DNA from: an uncultured Sterolibacterium sp.
Lineage (GTDB): Bacteria; Pseudomonadota; Gammaproteobacteria; Burkholderiales; Rhodocyclaceae
Reading direction: 5' to 3'
Length of the DNA stretch: 64,000 nucleotides
NCBI GenBank assembly: GCA_903904605.1
Contig: CAIVDC010000017.1
Span: forward strand, 1 to 64,000
A program made the translations under genes and the position numbers. Position 1 is the first letter of the stretch; each line of letters starts with the position of its first letter. This document shows positions 43,739-52,786 of this stretch, piece by piece. The notes under the pieces are model-generated. The model was not told the origin of the DNA. It ran no database searches and saw only the letters and a list, made by a program, of their open reading frames with translations.

Positions 43739-45067
43739 TCAGCGAGTCAGCCAGGAGCGTGCTCGCAGCGTCAATATTGCGTAGGGGAAGATCCAGAACA
43801 AAGTAAAGAAGGAAAAGTATGCGTAGAGGATGCCATACAGGCAATCCAGGGATTTTTCGCTGCGCAGGTAATAGAGCATGTAAAACGCGGCCATCAGGCC
43901 GATGGCGACCATCATCCGAAAAATGGTCAGCGGATCGCTCATCGCCAGCGTGACGAGCAGTCCGAGGCTGACGTAGATCATTGGAAAGCGCATATTCGTA
44001 AAGAAGGAATCGATAATGGATATCCAGCGTGTACGCCATGGCCGCTGCCATAACACCTGGGTCAAGAACCGCCATTCCTCCCTCACGTAGCTGCGCTCCC
44101 AGCGCAGGAACATCTTGACCAGCTTGAGATAGGTATCGGGCACGACGGTGTGTACCACGGCCTTGCGTTGATAGAGGGTGCTCAGGCCTTGCTCGAGCAC
44201 CAGGTTGGTGAGCGCGCGGTCTTCGCCGATGGTACAGGCCGAACCCAGGAATGTCTGGTGACGCCAGCGCTGCAGAACTTTGCGTACGACCGAGAGACGA
44301 TAGGCCGAAAGCGCCCCTGGGCAGCAATACACGGTGCCATAAGTGGACTGTATGGCGCGCAGCATGTCGAAGGAGAGAATGAAGCGCACATGCAACATGC
44401 GCGGAATGATGCCGCTGTAGCGATTGAAGGCGACCACCTTGCCCGCCACCGCGCCGATCGTCGGGTCACGGAACGGACCTGCCAGTTCCAGCAATGTCTG
44501 CGGCTCGATCACGCTGTCCGAATCGATGGTGACCGCGATTTCGCCTCGAGCGCGGAGAAAGCCGGCCTCCAGGGCGGCGCGCTTGCCGCAGTTCCGGGGA
44601 AATCTTATCGGCGTCACGAGATCAGGGTGGCGCCTCGCCGCGGCGGAGATGTGTTCCCATGTGTCGTCGCGGCTGCCATCGTCGATGGCAAATATTTCCA
44701 GACGTTCGTGAGGATAATTCGCCTCGACGATCGAATCGATCGCCTGCCCGACCATCGGCCCTTCGTTGTAGGCGGGAATGATGACCGTCAGCACGGGGGC
44801 GTTGTGGAAGTCTGCAGGCGCCAACTCCCGGTAACTGAACAGCAGCGCGGTGCGGAATACCAGCATCAGGGTGCCCATCAGAATCCAGATGACGCTGGGG
44901 CGCATGAGGGCGTGAGACCACTTGTTGGCAAATGCGGCGTCCACCAAGGGCTGGAAGATTCGCCCGTATATCAGTACATAGATCAGCACGCCCAAGCCGA
45001 GCACAATGGCAACGGTGAGCAGCTTGTCTGCATTTGCGGGTGCTTCTTTGGTCGGCAGTGAAGTCAC
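43739..45067 (-). CDS. Membrane family 2 glycosyltransferase (NodC/hyaluronan synthase-like)
   Basis: The 442 residues have two N-terminal membrane helices (about 15-75), a GT2 catalytic domain and three or four C-terminal helices. Catalytic landmarks are IIPAYNEG, AIDDGSRDD, TIDSDS and IGEDRALTNL. The Q-x-x-R-W position reads KMFLRWERSYVREEW, closer to HasA/NodC than to BcsA. It probably makes or exports a beta-linked polysaccharide or N-acyl sugar. The start is taken as GTG 45067 with GAGGA upstream. No other polysaccharide genes adjoin it. Confidence 0.85.
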   Translation of the reverse strand: MTSLPTKEAPANADKLLTVAIVLGLGVLIYVLIYGRIFQPLVDAAFANKWSHALMRPSVIWILMGTLMLVFRTALLFSYRELAPADFHNAPVLTVIIPAYNEGPMVGQAIDSIVEANYPHERLEIFAIDDGSRDDTWEHISAAARRHPDLVTPIRFPRNCGKRAALEAGFLRARGEIAVTIDSDSVIEPQTLLELAGPFRDPTIGAVAGKVVAFNRYSGIIPRMLHVRFILSFDMLRAIQSTYGTVYCCPGALSAYRLSVVRKVLQRWRHQTFLGSACTIGEDRALTNLVLEQGLSTLYQRKAVVHTVVPDTYLKLVKMFLRWERSYVREEWRFLTQVLWQRPWRTRWISIIDSFFTNMRFPMIYVSLGLLVTLAMSDPLTIFRMMVAIGLMAAFYMLYYLRSEKSLDCLYGILYAYFSFFTLFWIFPYAILTLRARSWLTR

Positions 45068-45590
45068 TCTGGCCTGTCCTCGACATTCAATCGGTTCGTT
45101 TCGCCAGCAGCAGCAACCGGGAACGGCTTTCAAAACCGCCTCCCGCGACCTGGAAACGTACGTTCAGAGCGGCAAGTTGGCGCGGCGTGCGCCTAGAGAG
45201 GCGCATTCTACTTCAGGCCGAACGGGATCTCGGCGAAGTTTTTCCGTCGGCGGGCATGATCGCGTATCCGTCCCGCTTGTGGCTCCGTCGTGCGGCGGCC
45301 TTGGCGCATGCGCGCCGCGTTCCGGGCGTGGCCGGGCGGCTGCTGCGCGGCCTCACCTATCGCGTTGCCGCTCCGGCCGCATGGGGAAGCCGCGAGCGAG
45401 GGGGTGTCTGTGGCGCGACGTGCGCCTGGATACCGATCTGTGGTTCATCTACCGCGTCGCGCGCGAGGGCGATCCGGTGATCCGCGCCATGCTCGAGGTG
45501 CTGGCCGGAACCTGGAAGCTCGCGGGAGATCCGCGCGCGCGGGCGACCTCCTAGTTCGGCGTGCTCACTGACGCGGTGAGAGTTCTCCGC
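45068..45590. other. Intergenic region of 523 bp without a convincing gene
   Basis: Several plus-strand frames are open but arginine-rich and lack a ribosome site. A 3' stretch (about 45410-45554) encodes a more protein-like tail (RDVRLDTDLWFIYRV, then IRAMLEVLAG) that could be the remnant of a decayed gene. I could not identify it. No RNA gene is seen. Confidence 0.3.
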
Positions 45591-46367
45591 TCACCGCCGG
45601 ACCTGGCGGCAGGCTTCGTCTATCAGCTGTCGGGCAATGCTGACCCGACCCGGCAGTTGGGGCAGGGCAGCAAGGGTGAACCAGTCCGCCGCCTCGATCT
45701 CTGCAGGGTCAGGACGCAGGATCCCGCCAGCGTAATCGGCAAAGAAGGCCACCATGAACGAGTTCGGAAAAGGCCAGGACTGGCTGTGGAAATACCGCAG
45801 GTTGGCGATGTCTATGCCTACTTCTTCCCGCACCTCACGGGCCGCGCATTGCTCCAGCGTTTCGCCGGCTTCGACAAAGCCGGCCAGCGCACTGAACATC
45901 CCGGGCGGAAAGTGCGGGCTGCGCGCCAGCAGGAGTTGATCGTTGCGCATGACCAGCACCATGACCGCCGGCGCCATTCTGGGGTAGGCAAGGAGGCCGC
46001 AGGCGGCGCAGGCCATGGCGAACTCCCCCGGCCTGCGCATGGTGGGCGCGCCGCAACGGCCGCAATAACGGTGGTCGCGCTGCCAGTCGAGAAGCTGTGT
46101 TGCCCGGCCGGCGAGGGCAAATGCCTCGGCGCCGGCCAAGCCGAAGATGCGACGCAAAGAAGTCAGCGCGCCCGGGACGGTTTCGGAAAGGCTGTCCAGT
46201 TCCGCCGCGTAGCAGGGCACTCCTTTCCACCGGCCGATCAGCAAGGCGTTCTTGGGGTTGCCGAAATTCGCAGCCAGGCCAAGCGGAAAATCTTCAACGC
46301 CTGCCGAATCGGTGAGGGTGAGCAGTGAGTTTTCACATCGAAGCAGCCAGTAGCACAATTCATCCAT
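45591..46367 (-). CDS. nudC: NAD(+) diphosphatase NudC
   Basis: The 258-residue Nudix hydrolase contains the zinc ribbon (YCGRCGAPT and CAACG), the Nudix box GFVEAGETLEQCAAREVREEVG in residues about 165-187, and the SQSWPFPNSFM motif specific to NADH pyrophosphatases. It cleaves NAD(H) to NMN(H) and AMP, and E. coli NudC also removes NAD caps from RNA. Length agrees with the family. It lies alone on the minus strand. Confidence 0.95.
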   Translation of the reverse strand: MDELCYWLLRCENSLLTLTDSAGVEDFPLGLAANFGNPKNALLIGRWKGVPCYAAELDSLSETVPGALTSLRRIFGLAGAEAFALAGRATQLLDWQRDHRYCGRCGAPTMRRPGEFAMACAACGLLAYPRMAPAVMVLVMRNDQLLLARSPHFPPGMFSALAGFVEAGETLEQCAAREVREEVGIDIANLRYFHSQSWPFPNSFMVAFFADYAGGILRPDPAEIEAADWFTLAALPQLPGRVSIARQLIDEACRQVRR

Positions 46368-46651
46368 TGGTCGATCACATGAGTGGCCTCAATTGGGGCG
46401 CCAGTCTACCTTGTAAGGGCCACGCCCGACCGGCAAGCGACGCTCGGGTGCTTTCGGTGCCGCTCTTCGGGCGCGGTTCGGGCGGTGTTGATGTGCGCCT
46501 TCGGACGTGCGCCTTCGGCCGGCCAAGCCGCACGCGACTGTTCCGGACAGCGTCGCCATTCGGGCGAGCGGCGGCGACGCCCGGTCGGGCAACTGCTATA
46601 GTGAAATGGGTCGGAGAGCGGTTCCGATCGGCCAGCTATCGGAGAAATCAC

Positions 46652-47038
46652 ATGAAAGACGTTTCGACTAATGTCCTGGGCGGGATATTGCAGTCCTGCA
46701 GCACGGACCCGCTGACCGGGTTCTTGCGCACAGGTTATTGCCAGGTAACGGATGAAGACCTGGGTAACCATGGCGTTTGCATCATCGCAAGCGCCGAGTT
46801 CCTGGCTTTTTCGCGCGCCAGGGGCAACGATCTATCCACGCCGCATCCCGAGATTGAATTTCCCGGATTGAAACCGGGGGATCGCTGGTGCCTGTGTTCC
46901 TCACGTTGGCAGGAAGCGCTGGAGGCGGGCATGGCGCCCCGGGTAGTGCTTGAGGCCACCTCGGTGGCCGCGCTCGAGGTGGTTCGCCTGGAAGATCTCC
47001 GGCGCCATGGGGCGGTTTTGAAAGAGGACAAGCCATGA
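46652..47038 (+). CDS. DUF2237 family protein
   Basis: The 128-residue protein matches the DUF2237 family: NVLGGILQSCSTDPLTGF, a central ASAEFLAFSRARGNDLST, GLKPGDRWCLCSSRWQEA and an Ala/Val-rich C-terminus. No function is established for this family. GGAGA at 46641-46645 supports the ATG at 46652. Its stop overlaps the glutathione peroxidase start (ATGA), so the two are co-translated, which hints at a role in oxidative stress. Confidence 0.88.
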   Translation: MKDVSTNVLGGILQSCSTDPLTGFLRTGYCQVTDEDLGNHGVCIIASAEFLAFSRARGNDLSTPHPEIEFPGLKPGDRWCLCSSRWQEALEAGMAPRVVLEATSVAALEVVRLEDLRRHGAVLKEDKP

Positions 47039-47514
47039 GCACGGTTTACCAATCGTCGGTGAAGTCTCTTGATGGCAGCGAACAGTCGATGGGAGTATTC
47101 AGGGGAAAGGTCCTGCTGATCGTCAATGTGGCAAGCCGCTGCGGCTTCACTCCCCAGTATGCGGGACTCGAAGCTTTGTGGCGCCAATACCGGGACCGTG
47201 GCCTCGTCGTGCTTGGCTTTCCCTGCAACCAGTTCGGTGCACAGGAACCCGGTGATGAAGCTGCGATCGGCCAGTTCTGCCGCACCGCCTACGATGTGAC
47301 GTTTCCCCTTTTTGCCAAGATCGACGTGAATGGCGACGACGCGCATCCTCTTTATCGCCACCTCAAGAACGCGGCGCCCGGCGTGCTCGGCACGGAGAGC
47401 ATCAAGTGGAATTTCACCAAGTTTCTGGTCGACCGAAACGGTGAAGTCATCGCCCGCTTTGCCTCGGCGACCAAGCCGGAAGAACTTGTCAAGGACATCG
47501 AGCGGCTTCTCTAG
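47035..47514 (+). CDS. Glutathione peroxidase (BtuE/GpxA-like)
   Basis: The 159-residue thiol peroxidase has the peroxidatic Cys36 in NVASRCGFTPQY, the FPCNQFGAQEPG motif with a second cysteine and Gln, and the WNFTKFLVD motif; these form the Cys-Gln-Trp-Asn site. It reduces hydroperoxides, in bacteria usually with thioredoxin or glutathione. It is translationally coupled to the DUF2237 gene. Confidence 0.94.
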   Translation: MSTVYQSSVKSLDGSEQSMGVFRGKVLLIVNVASRCGFTPQYAGLEALWRQYRDRGLVVLGFPCNQFGAQEPGDEAAIGQFCRTAYDVTFPLFAKIDVNGDDAHPLYRHLKNAAPGVLGTESIKWNFTKFLVDRNGEVIARFASATKPEELVKDIERLL

Positions 47515-48126
47515 AACCAATCCGTGCGCGGCGATCCATCAGCGCAACTTGAATGAAACGCCGGTAGCCGTCAAGACGAACAACCGCCTCATCGGTGCAG
47601 CCGGCCAAGTGATCGAAAACGGCGCTGACGGCCAAGGCGAAGGACAGTTTAGCCCGGCGACCCGGCCAGCCGTCCTTGCCCCATCCGAAAGTGCGGTCGG
47701 CAGGCAAGACCGCATCGCGATGCCGCGCCCTGAGTTCCTTGTGTCATCAGGAAGCACCGGAATCCCGCGCAGCAGGCCCTTCGGGCAGACGCTTCCGGTT
47801 TCAGGACGATCGCAACCGCCAACAATTTGAGTTATCGAACCGGCAATCCAAGGGCGATCCATGGGCATATCCGTTTGCCACAATCATTTTGTCACAAATG
47901 GTTTGTACGAAATAGATTGAAACAAATGAATATAGTGTGATACAAATACGCTGACTGGCAGGGACATGCGGTGGAGGTCCTGGGTTTGAAACTAATAAAA
48001 TGGATCAATGTTCCGATATGCGGAACTCTGTCGGGGTGCCTTCGATGAACTGTGCGGACGGCGCGTTCGCCGCAAGGGCTTCTGCCGGGGCTGGTGGTGT
48101 TCACATTGACAACAGGAGGAGCGTAA
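47515..48126. promoter_or_regulatory. Long porin upstream region with repeated ACAAAT elements
   Basis: The 612-bp gap has two parts. From 47515 to about 47870 there is GC-rich DNA with no recognisable gene. From 47880 to 47950 the sequence becomes AT-rich and holds ACAAA-TGG-TTTGT (47894-47906), then ACAAATG (47922-47928) and TACAAAT (47941-47947). A promoter for the porin with regulator binding sites is likely here, but no convincing -35/-10 pair could be fixed. GGAGGAGCG precedes the porin start. Confidence 0.45.
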
Positions 48127-49368
48127 ATGTTCGATGACAAGAAGAAGTTGATCGCCCTTGCGGTCGCCGGCGCGTTCGTTCTGCCGGTCGCGGCGCAAGA
48201 GAAGTCCGAGGTCGTGATCTACGGCAAGCTGTATCCGGAGTTCACCGTTCTCAGCGGCAGCGGCGCGACACCGGCGGGAACGACCGGCCTCAGTACCTTG
48301 GCCAGGACGCCGTCCGGCCTGAACGCCAAGAGCCGCAACTCGGTCGATGCATCCAATTCCCGCCTCGGCTTCCGCGGCAAGGAAGACCTGGGCAATGGAC
48401 TGAGTGCGATCTGGCAAATCGAGAGCACCGTCCCGATCGATTCGGGCGGCGGGCTGCTCGCGACGCGCGAATCCTTCGTCGGCTTGAAGGGAGGCTTCGG
48501 CACCGTCAGGCTGGGATTCATGGACTCGGTATACAAGAAACTGGGCGATCCGCTCAAATTCCTCGGACTCGCCAGCGGCAATCACGTGTCGACCAGCAAC
48601 ATCATCTCCGCCCGCATGCCGTTCGGGACCAGTTCGGCAGGCAGCTTCCACCTGCGCGCGCCGAACGCTCTCTGGTACGAGACGCCCACGATGGGCGGGA
48701 CCACGCTCTATGCACAGTATTCGCCGAGCAGCCAGGAAAGCGCTGTCCCCAACGCAAGCTCGAAAAAGGAATTCTGGTCGTTGGGAGCCAAGTATCAGGT
48801 CGGCCCGCTGTATTTGGCTCTCACGCACGAAATCCACAAGGACTTCTTCGGCGGATCGCTGGGTTCCCCGTCGGCGCTCTCAAATGTCACATCGGCCAAT
48901 CTTGCGACCGGCCTCATCGGCAATGTGCACTCCGACGATACGTCCACCCGTGCTTCGGTCATGTATAAATGGGGCAAGGCCAAGGTCTCTTTGGACGTCG
49001 CCAGCTTCGACTATTCGGAATCGGGTGGCGCTGCGGGCAAGTTCCAGAACTACAAGAACAACCGCTGGGCGTTGGAGTGGGAGCAACTCTGGAACGGTCC
49101 GTGGCGCACCGCGGCGGCCTACTCCAGTTCTTCGGCCGGGAGCTGCTCGCTGTTCGGCGGGATCAGCTGCAGCACCAACGGACTGAATGGCAACATGATC
49201 TCGCTCGGCGCGGAATATTCACTTTCCAAACGCAGCGCGCTGTTTGCGCTTTATTCGAAGCTCAACAACGGCCAGTCGTCGTCCTTCCGCAACGCGGAGA
49301 ACGTCAGTCCGTACGAGACGGGCATGGACGTGTCGCAGGTCTCGCTCGGCATTCGCCACAGCTTCTGA
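48127..49368 (+). CDS. General porin (Gram-negative, Neisserial/Bordetella type)
   Basis: The 413 residues have a signal peptide ending at about residue 23 (LPVAAQ). The mature start EVVIYGKLYPEF is followed by SRLGFRGKEDLGNGLSAIWQIE and ends in SLGIRHSF with the terminal Phe needed for BAM-dependent assembly. This is the 16-stranded trimeric porin family of betaproteobacteria. Strong Shine-Dalgarno sequences (AGGAGGAG) and a long AT-rich leader suggest high, regulated expression. Confidence 0.93.
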   Translation: MFDDKKKLIALAVAGAFVLPVAAQEKSEVVIYGKLYPEFTVLSGSGATPAGTTGLSTLARTPSGLNAKSRNSVDASNSRLGFRGKEDLGNGLSAIWQIESTVPIDSGGGLLATRESFVGLKGGFGTVRLGFMDSVYKKLGDPLKFLGLASGNHVSTSNIISARMPFGTSSAGSFHLRAPNALWYETPTMGGTTLYAQYSPSSQESAVPNASSKKEFWSLGAKYQVGPLYLALTHEIHKDFFGGSLGSPSALSNVTSANLATGLIGNVHSDDTSTRASVMYKWGKAKVSLDVASFDYSESGGAAGKFQNYKNNRWALEWEQLWNGPWRTAAAYSSSSAGSCSLFGGISCSTNGLNGNMISLGAEYSLSKRSALFALYSKLNNGQSSSFRNAENVSPYETGMDVSQVSLGIRHSF

Positions 49369-49507
49369 CGGCGCGCCCTCGCCGCGCGTGATCGGCGAGT
49401 TGGGCAGCCCCGGCCGTGCCTCGGCCGGGGCGATGATATCCGCCAGCCCGGTCCGGATGGCGCCGAGCGGCAGCCACCGCTGCTCGTGACGCCGCCGGCT
49501 TCAGGCT

Positions 49508-50503
49508 TCAGGGCTTTTCGCTGTCCAGATGGCTCATCTGCGCGGCATCGTAGCGGCTGCCCGCCACCCGCTCCTGCGGTACGGCAGCTTCAATGCGCGC
49601 CAGATCGCCGGTCCCGAGCAGGAGATCCAGAGCCGCCAGGGATTCGGACAATTGCGAACGCGTGCGCGCGCCGACCAGGGGGACTATATCCTTGCCGCGC
49701 GAGCAGACCCAGGCAATGGCCAGTTGCGCGGCTGTCGCGCCTTTCTCGGCCGCGAGCTTCTGCAGCGTCGATACGAGCTTGAGGTTGCGCTGAAGGTTCT
49801 CGGCCTGGAAGCGCGGCATGCGAACCATGCGGATATCGCCTTCGACACCGGATGCCGGCAGATGTCCGCTCAACAGTCCGCGCGACAGCACTCCGTAGGC
49901 GGTCACGGAGATCCCCAGTTCGCGCAGCGTCGGCAGGATAGTCCGCTCGATTCCGCGACTCATGAGCGAATATTCAATCTGCAGATCCGCGATCGGATGC
50001 ACTTTTTGGGCACGGCGGAGGGTCTCGCCACCCACCTCCGACAGGCCGATGTGACGCACGTAACCTGCCTTCACCATATCCGCGATCGCGCCCACCGTGT
50101 CTTCGATGGGGACAGTGGGGTCGAGCCGCGCGGGGCGATACAGGTCGATATAATCGGTAGCAAGACGTTGCAGCGTGTAGGCCAGGAAGTTCTTCACCGC
50201 CTGAGGTCTGGAATCCACACCGCTCCAGCTGCCGTCCGGGCCCCGCAGCGCGCCGAACTTCACGGAGATGACCGCCTGCTGGCGTTTGCCGCCCGCGAGC
50301 GCCTTGCGGATCAGCAATTCATTGTGCCCCATGCCGTAGAAATCGCCCGTGTCGAGCAGCGTGATTCCTCCTTCCATTGCGGCATGGATCGTGGCAATGC
50401 TCTCCAGTTCGTCCGCGGGCCCGTACACCCCGGACATGCCCATGCAGCCGAGACCGAGTGCCGATACGGTCGGACCGCCTTTGCCGAGTCTTGCTGTCTG
50501 CAC
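49508..50503 (-). CDS. Aldo/keto reductase
   Basis: The 331-residue (beta/alpha)8 oxidoreductase has GLGCMGMSGVYGP, LDTGDFYGMGHNE with the Asp and Tyr of the catalytic tetrad, SVKFG with the lysine, and IDLYRPARLDP where many AKRs have the His. C-terminal IVPLVGARTRSQLSE matches the NADPH-binding segment. It is typical of the AKR13-like group. The physiological substrate is unknown. It is divergent from the GIY-YIG-like gene. Confidence 0.9.
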   Translation of the reverse strand: MQTARLGKGGPTVSALGLGCMGMSGVYGPADELESIATIHAAMEGGITLLDTGDFYGMGHNELLIRKALAGGKRQQAVISVKFGALRGPDGSWSGVDSRPQAVKNFLAYTLQRLATDYIDLYRPARLDPTVPIEDTVGAIADMVKAGYVRHIGLSEVGGETLRRAQKVHPIADLQIEYSLMSRGIERTILPTLRELGISVTAYGVLSRGLLSGHLPASGVEGDIRMVRMPRFQAENLQRNLKLVSTLQKLAAEKGATAAQLAIAWVCSRGKDIVPLVGARTRSQLSESLAALDLLLGTGDLARIEAAVPQERVAGSRYDAAQMSHLDSEKP

Positions 50504-50622
50504 CTGGAACTCCTGGTCACGCTTCGAACCGCGACTGCAGCTTCGGAGGAATGGGCTTCATGTTGCGCCTGAGTATGCGACAGAATAGCATTGTGGCGAC
50601 AGTCCGGATATTTGGCGGAAAC

Positions 50623-50949
50623 ATGGGACGGCGCAACCACTACCACGTCTATGTGATTGAACTGTCGAAAGACGTTCTCCGCGAAGCACGTTTCAACAAG
50701 GCCAATCCGGGCTACGCCGGAGGCAAGCCGTGCGTTTACGTCGGCATGACCGGACTGGATCCTGATCTGCGTTTTGACAAGCACAAGGCCGGTATTCAGT
50801 CCAATCGATACGCCCGGGAATATGGCCTGCGCTTATTGCCGGATCTCTACGAAGCGTTCAACCCGATGAGCTACGAAGAGGCCCGCGACAAGGAAGTGGC
50901 TGTGGCGATCGATCTGCGTGAAGCCGGGTTTGGAGTATGGCAGGCCTGA
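50623..50949 (+). CDS. GIY-YIG superfamily-like small protein
   Basis: The 108-residue protein has YHVYVIEL and CVYVGMTGLDPDLRFDKHKAG, corresponding to the GIY and YIG strands and the conserved Arg helix of GIY-YIG nucleases. A late EEARDKE could supply the catalytic Glu. No DNA-binding domain is attached. Relatives of this size are stand-alone and uncharacterised. The ribosome site (GGCGG) is modest and the start at 50623 was chosen because upstream residues are not protein-like. Confidence 0.72.
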   Translation: MGRRNHYHVYVIELSKDVLREARFNKANPGYAGGKPCVYVGMTGLDPDLRFDKHKAGIQSNRYAREYGLRLLPDLYEAFNPMSYEEARDKEVAVAIDLREAGFGVWQA

Positions 50950-51370
50950 CTTGGCGGCAAGCGCCATCGACCGCGTCGGCCCTGGTCAACGCCGGATCCC
51001 GCAGCGAAGCCGGCGGCGAGTTCCGAACCGGGGTTGGGCGAAGTGGCCGGATGACTTCGGCCGAAGATGACTATTTCGTGTATTCTTTTCTTTCGTTCCG
51101 TCATCAGCTGCGCCTAAAGATTGGTCAACCATGGGAGCGATCCGAAATGACATTTCGGCGCATGTGCAAGGGTTATGAACTGGGCGTTCAGCAGATTTCA
51201 GCGAACTCCTGTAGGCCGTTCGGCGGGGTCGTTGGGTATAACGACGGAGACACGCGAAGCGATGCCCGCACGGCACTTCAACTGGTGCTCAAGCGATTCA
51301 TAGCCTGCGCTCGCTCAATCAGGCCGGCTAGGCGCTGTTTCCTTGCGGCGGCGACAGAAAGCCTGCCGAA
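50950..51370. other. Intergenic region with two perfect palindromes
   Basis: This 421-bp gap carries CTTCGGCCGAAG at 51055-51066 and CCGAAATG-A-CATTTCGG at 51142-51158, both perfect inverted repeats and plausible regulator sites for the downstream GGDEF-hemerythrin gene. An AT-rich stretch near 51067-51095 could hold a promoter. No gene or structured RNA was recognised. Confidence 0.45.
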
Positions 51371-52786
51371 ATGAATGAAAGCGCGCTGATCCACGCCCAC
51401 GCCAAGGAATATGTCATCCGCGAGTCGGCTCTGCTGTCGCTCCTGATGCCGCAGACATCGTGTCTCGGCATCGCAGTCAAGGCGCTGGACGGTCGTTACC
51501 AACTGGCCAACATGGTTATGGCAACGCTGCTCGGCAAGGACGCCGAGCATATCACCGGCAAAAGCGATGCCGAACTGCTTCCCGCGGAAGTCGCCGGGCG
51601 CCTGGAATGCTCAGACCGCCAGATCGTCGGGGGTGCGGAGTCGGTGTGCGACGAGGTGATCATTTCGATGGACGGCGGGTCGATCCGCTGCCTATGGCTG
51701 AAGTTTCCTGTGCTGGACCCCGGCGGCCTGAGCATTTCCATCGGTGCGATCGTGCTCGACATGTCCCGGCAGGACGCCGTCGCGGAAATGAGGCAATCCC
51801 TGGAAAGCCTGCGCCTGACCAATCAGGAATTGCAGAAGACCCTGGTCAGCCTGGATCAAATGGCCAGCAGCGATTTGCTGACCGGCGCCTGGAACCGGAG
51901 ACGGCTCGAAGAAGCCGTGGCCAACGAGATGGATCGCCTGAGGCGTTATGATCACCCGCTGTGTCTGCTGATCATCGATATCGATTTCTTCAAGGGAATT
52001 AACGACGATTTCGGTCACGTCGCCGGCGATCAAGTGCTGAAGCAGCTGGCGGCGGTGATTCAATCGACCCTTCGCGCCTCGGACTCCTTGACGCGCTGGG
52101 GAGGGGAAGAGTTCGTCGTGCTCTGCCCCAACACCACGCTGTCGACGGTGGCGTTGCTGGCCGAACGGCTGCGCGAGAGGATCGCCAGGGCGGCATATCC
52201 TGTGGAAAGAAGTATTACGGCGAGCATCGGCGCCGCCGAATGCCTGGCCGGGGAAAGCTGGGAACAGTGGTTCAAGCGAGCCGACGATGCGCTCTACCAG
52301 GCCAAGGCCGGCGGCCGCGACCAGGTCCGGATTGCGCCGGACGCACAGCAGCGACTGAAGGTCGGCGAGAATGTTTCGGCGAATTTCCTGCAGCTCTTTT
52401 GGCGCCCTGCCTACGAATGCGGCCATGCCCTGATCGACGATCAGCACCGGCTTCTGTTCGGCGACGCCAACAAGATCCTCGGCGCGATCCTCTCCGCGCG
52501 TCCGGCCGACGAGGTCGCGGTGGAGATCGACATTCTGATTCGCGATGTTCTTCAGCACTTCGAGGACGAGGAAGCGATCATCACGGCGGCCGGCTTTCCC
52601 GGCTTGGCAGAACACGCCGAGATTCATCGCCGGCTGGTCGAAAAGGCGAGAGCCCTGGTCGGTCATTTTCAAGCCGGGACCTTGGCCATCGGCGAACTAT
52701 TCCAGTTCCTGGCGCAAGACCTGGTCGCCCGGCACATACTGGGGGCCGATCGGGAGTACTTTCCTCATCTGGATGCCCGGCACTAG
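51371..52786 (+). CDS. PAS-GGDEF diguanylate cyclase with C-terminal hemerythrin domain
   Basis: The 471 residues comprise a PAS domain (about 25-140), a short coiled coil (about 140-165), GGDEF (about 165-325) with active GGEEF at 244-248 and an RxxD site (RASD) upstream, and a bacteriohemerythrin domain (about 340-465). The hemerythrin ligands are visible as DDQHRLLF (His359), HFEDEE, EHAEIH and HILGADREYF. Di-iron O2 binding is expected to tune c-di-GMP synthesis, as known for a Vibrio cholerae Bhr-DGC, though there the hemerythrin is N-terminal. It has no membrane segment. Confidence 0.92.
   Translation: MNESALIHAHAKEYVIRESALLSLLMPQTSCLGIAVKALDGRYQLANMVMATLLGKDAEHITGKSDAELLPAEVAGRLECSDRQIVGGAESVCDEVIISMDGGSIRCLWLKFPVLDPGGLSISIGAIVLDMSRQDAVAEMRQSLESLRLTNQELQKTLVSLDQMASSDLLTGAWNRRRLEEAVANEMDRLRRYDHPLCLLIIDIDFFKGINDDFGHVAGDQVLKQLAAVIQSTLRASDSLTRWGGEEFVVLCPNTTLSTVALLAERLRERIARAAYPVERSITASIGAAECLAGESWEQWFKRADDALYQAKAGGRDQVRIAPDAQQRLKVGENVSANFLQLFWRPAYECGHALIDDQHRLLFGDANKILGAILSARPADEVAVEIDILIRDVLQHFEDEEAIITAAGFPGLAEHAEIHRRLVEKARALVGHFQAGTLAIGELFQFLAQDLVARHILGADREYFPHLDARH

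Noticed and set aside
46493..46525. Tandem GTGCGCCTTCGG repeat
   Set aside because: Only two short copies occur in a GC-rich gap, with no spacing or structure suggesting CRISPR or a regulatory array. No CRISPR array was seen anywhere in the window.
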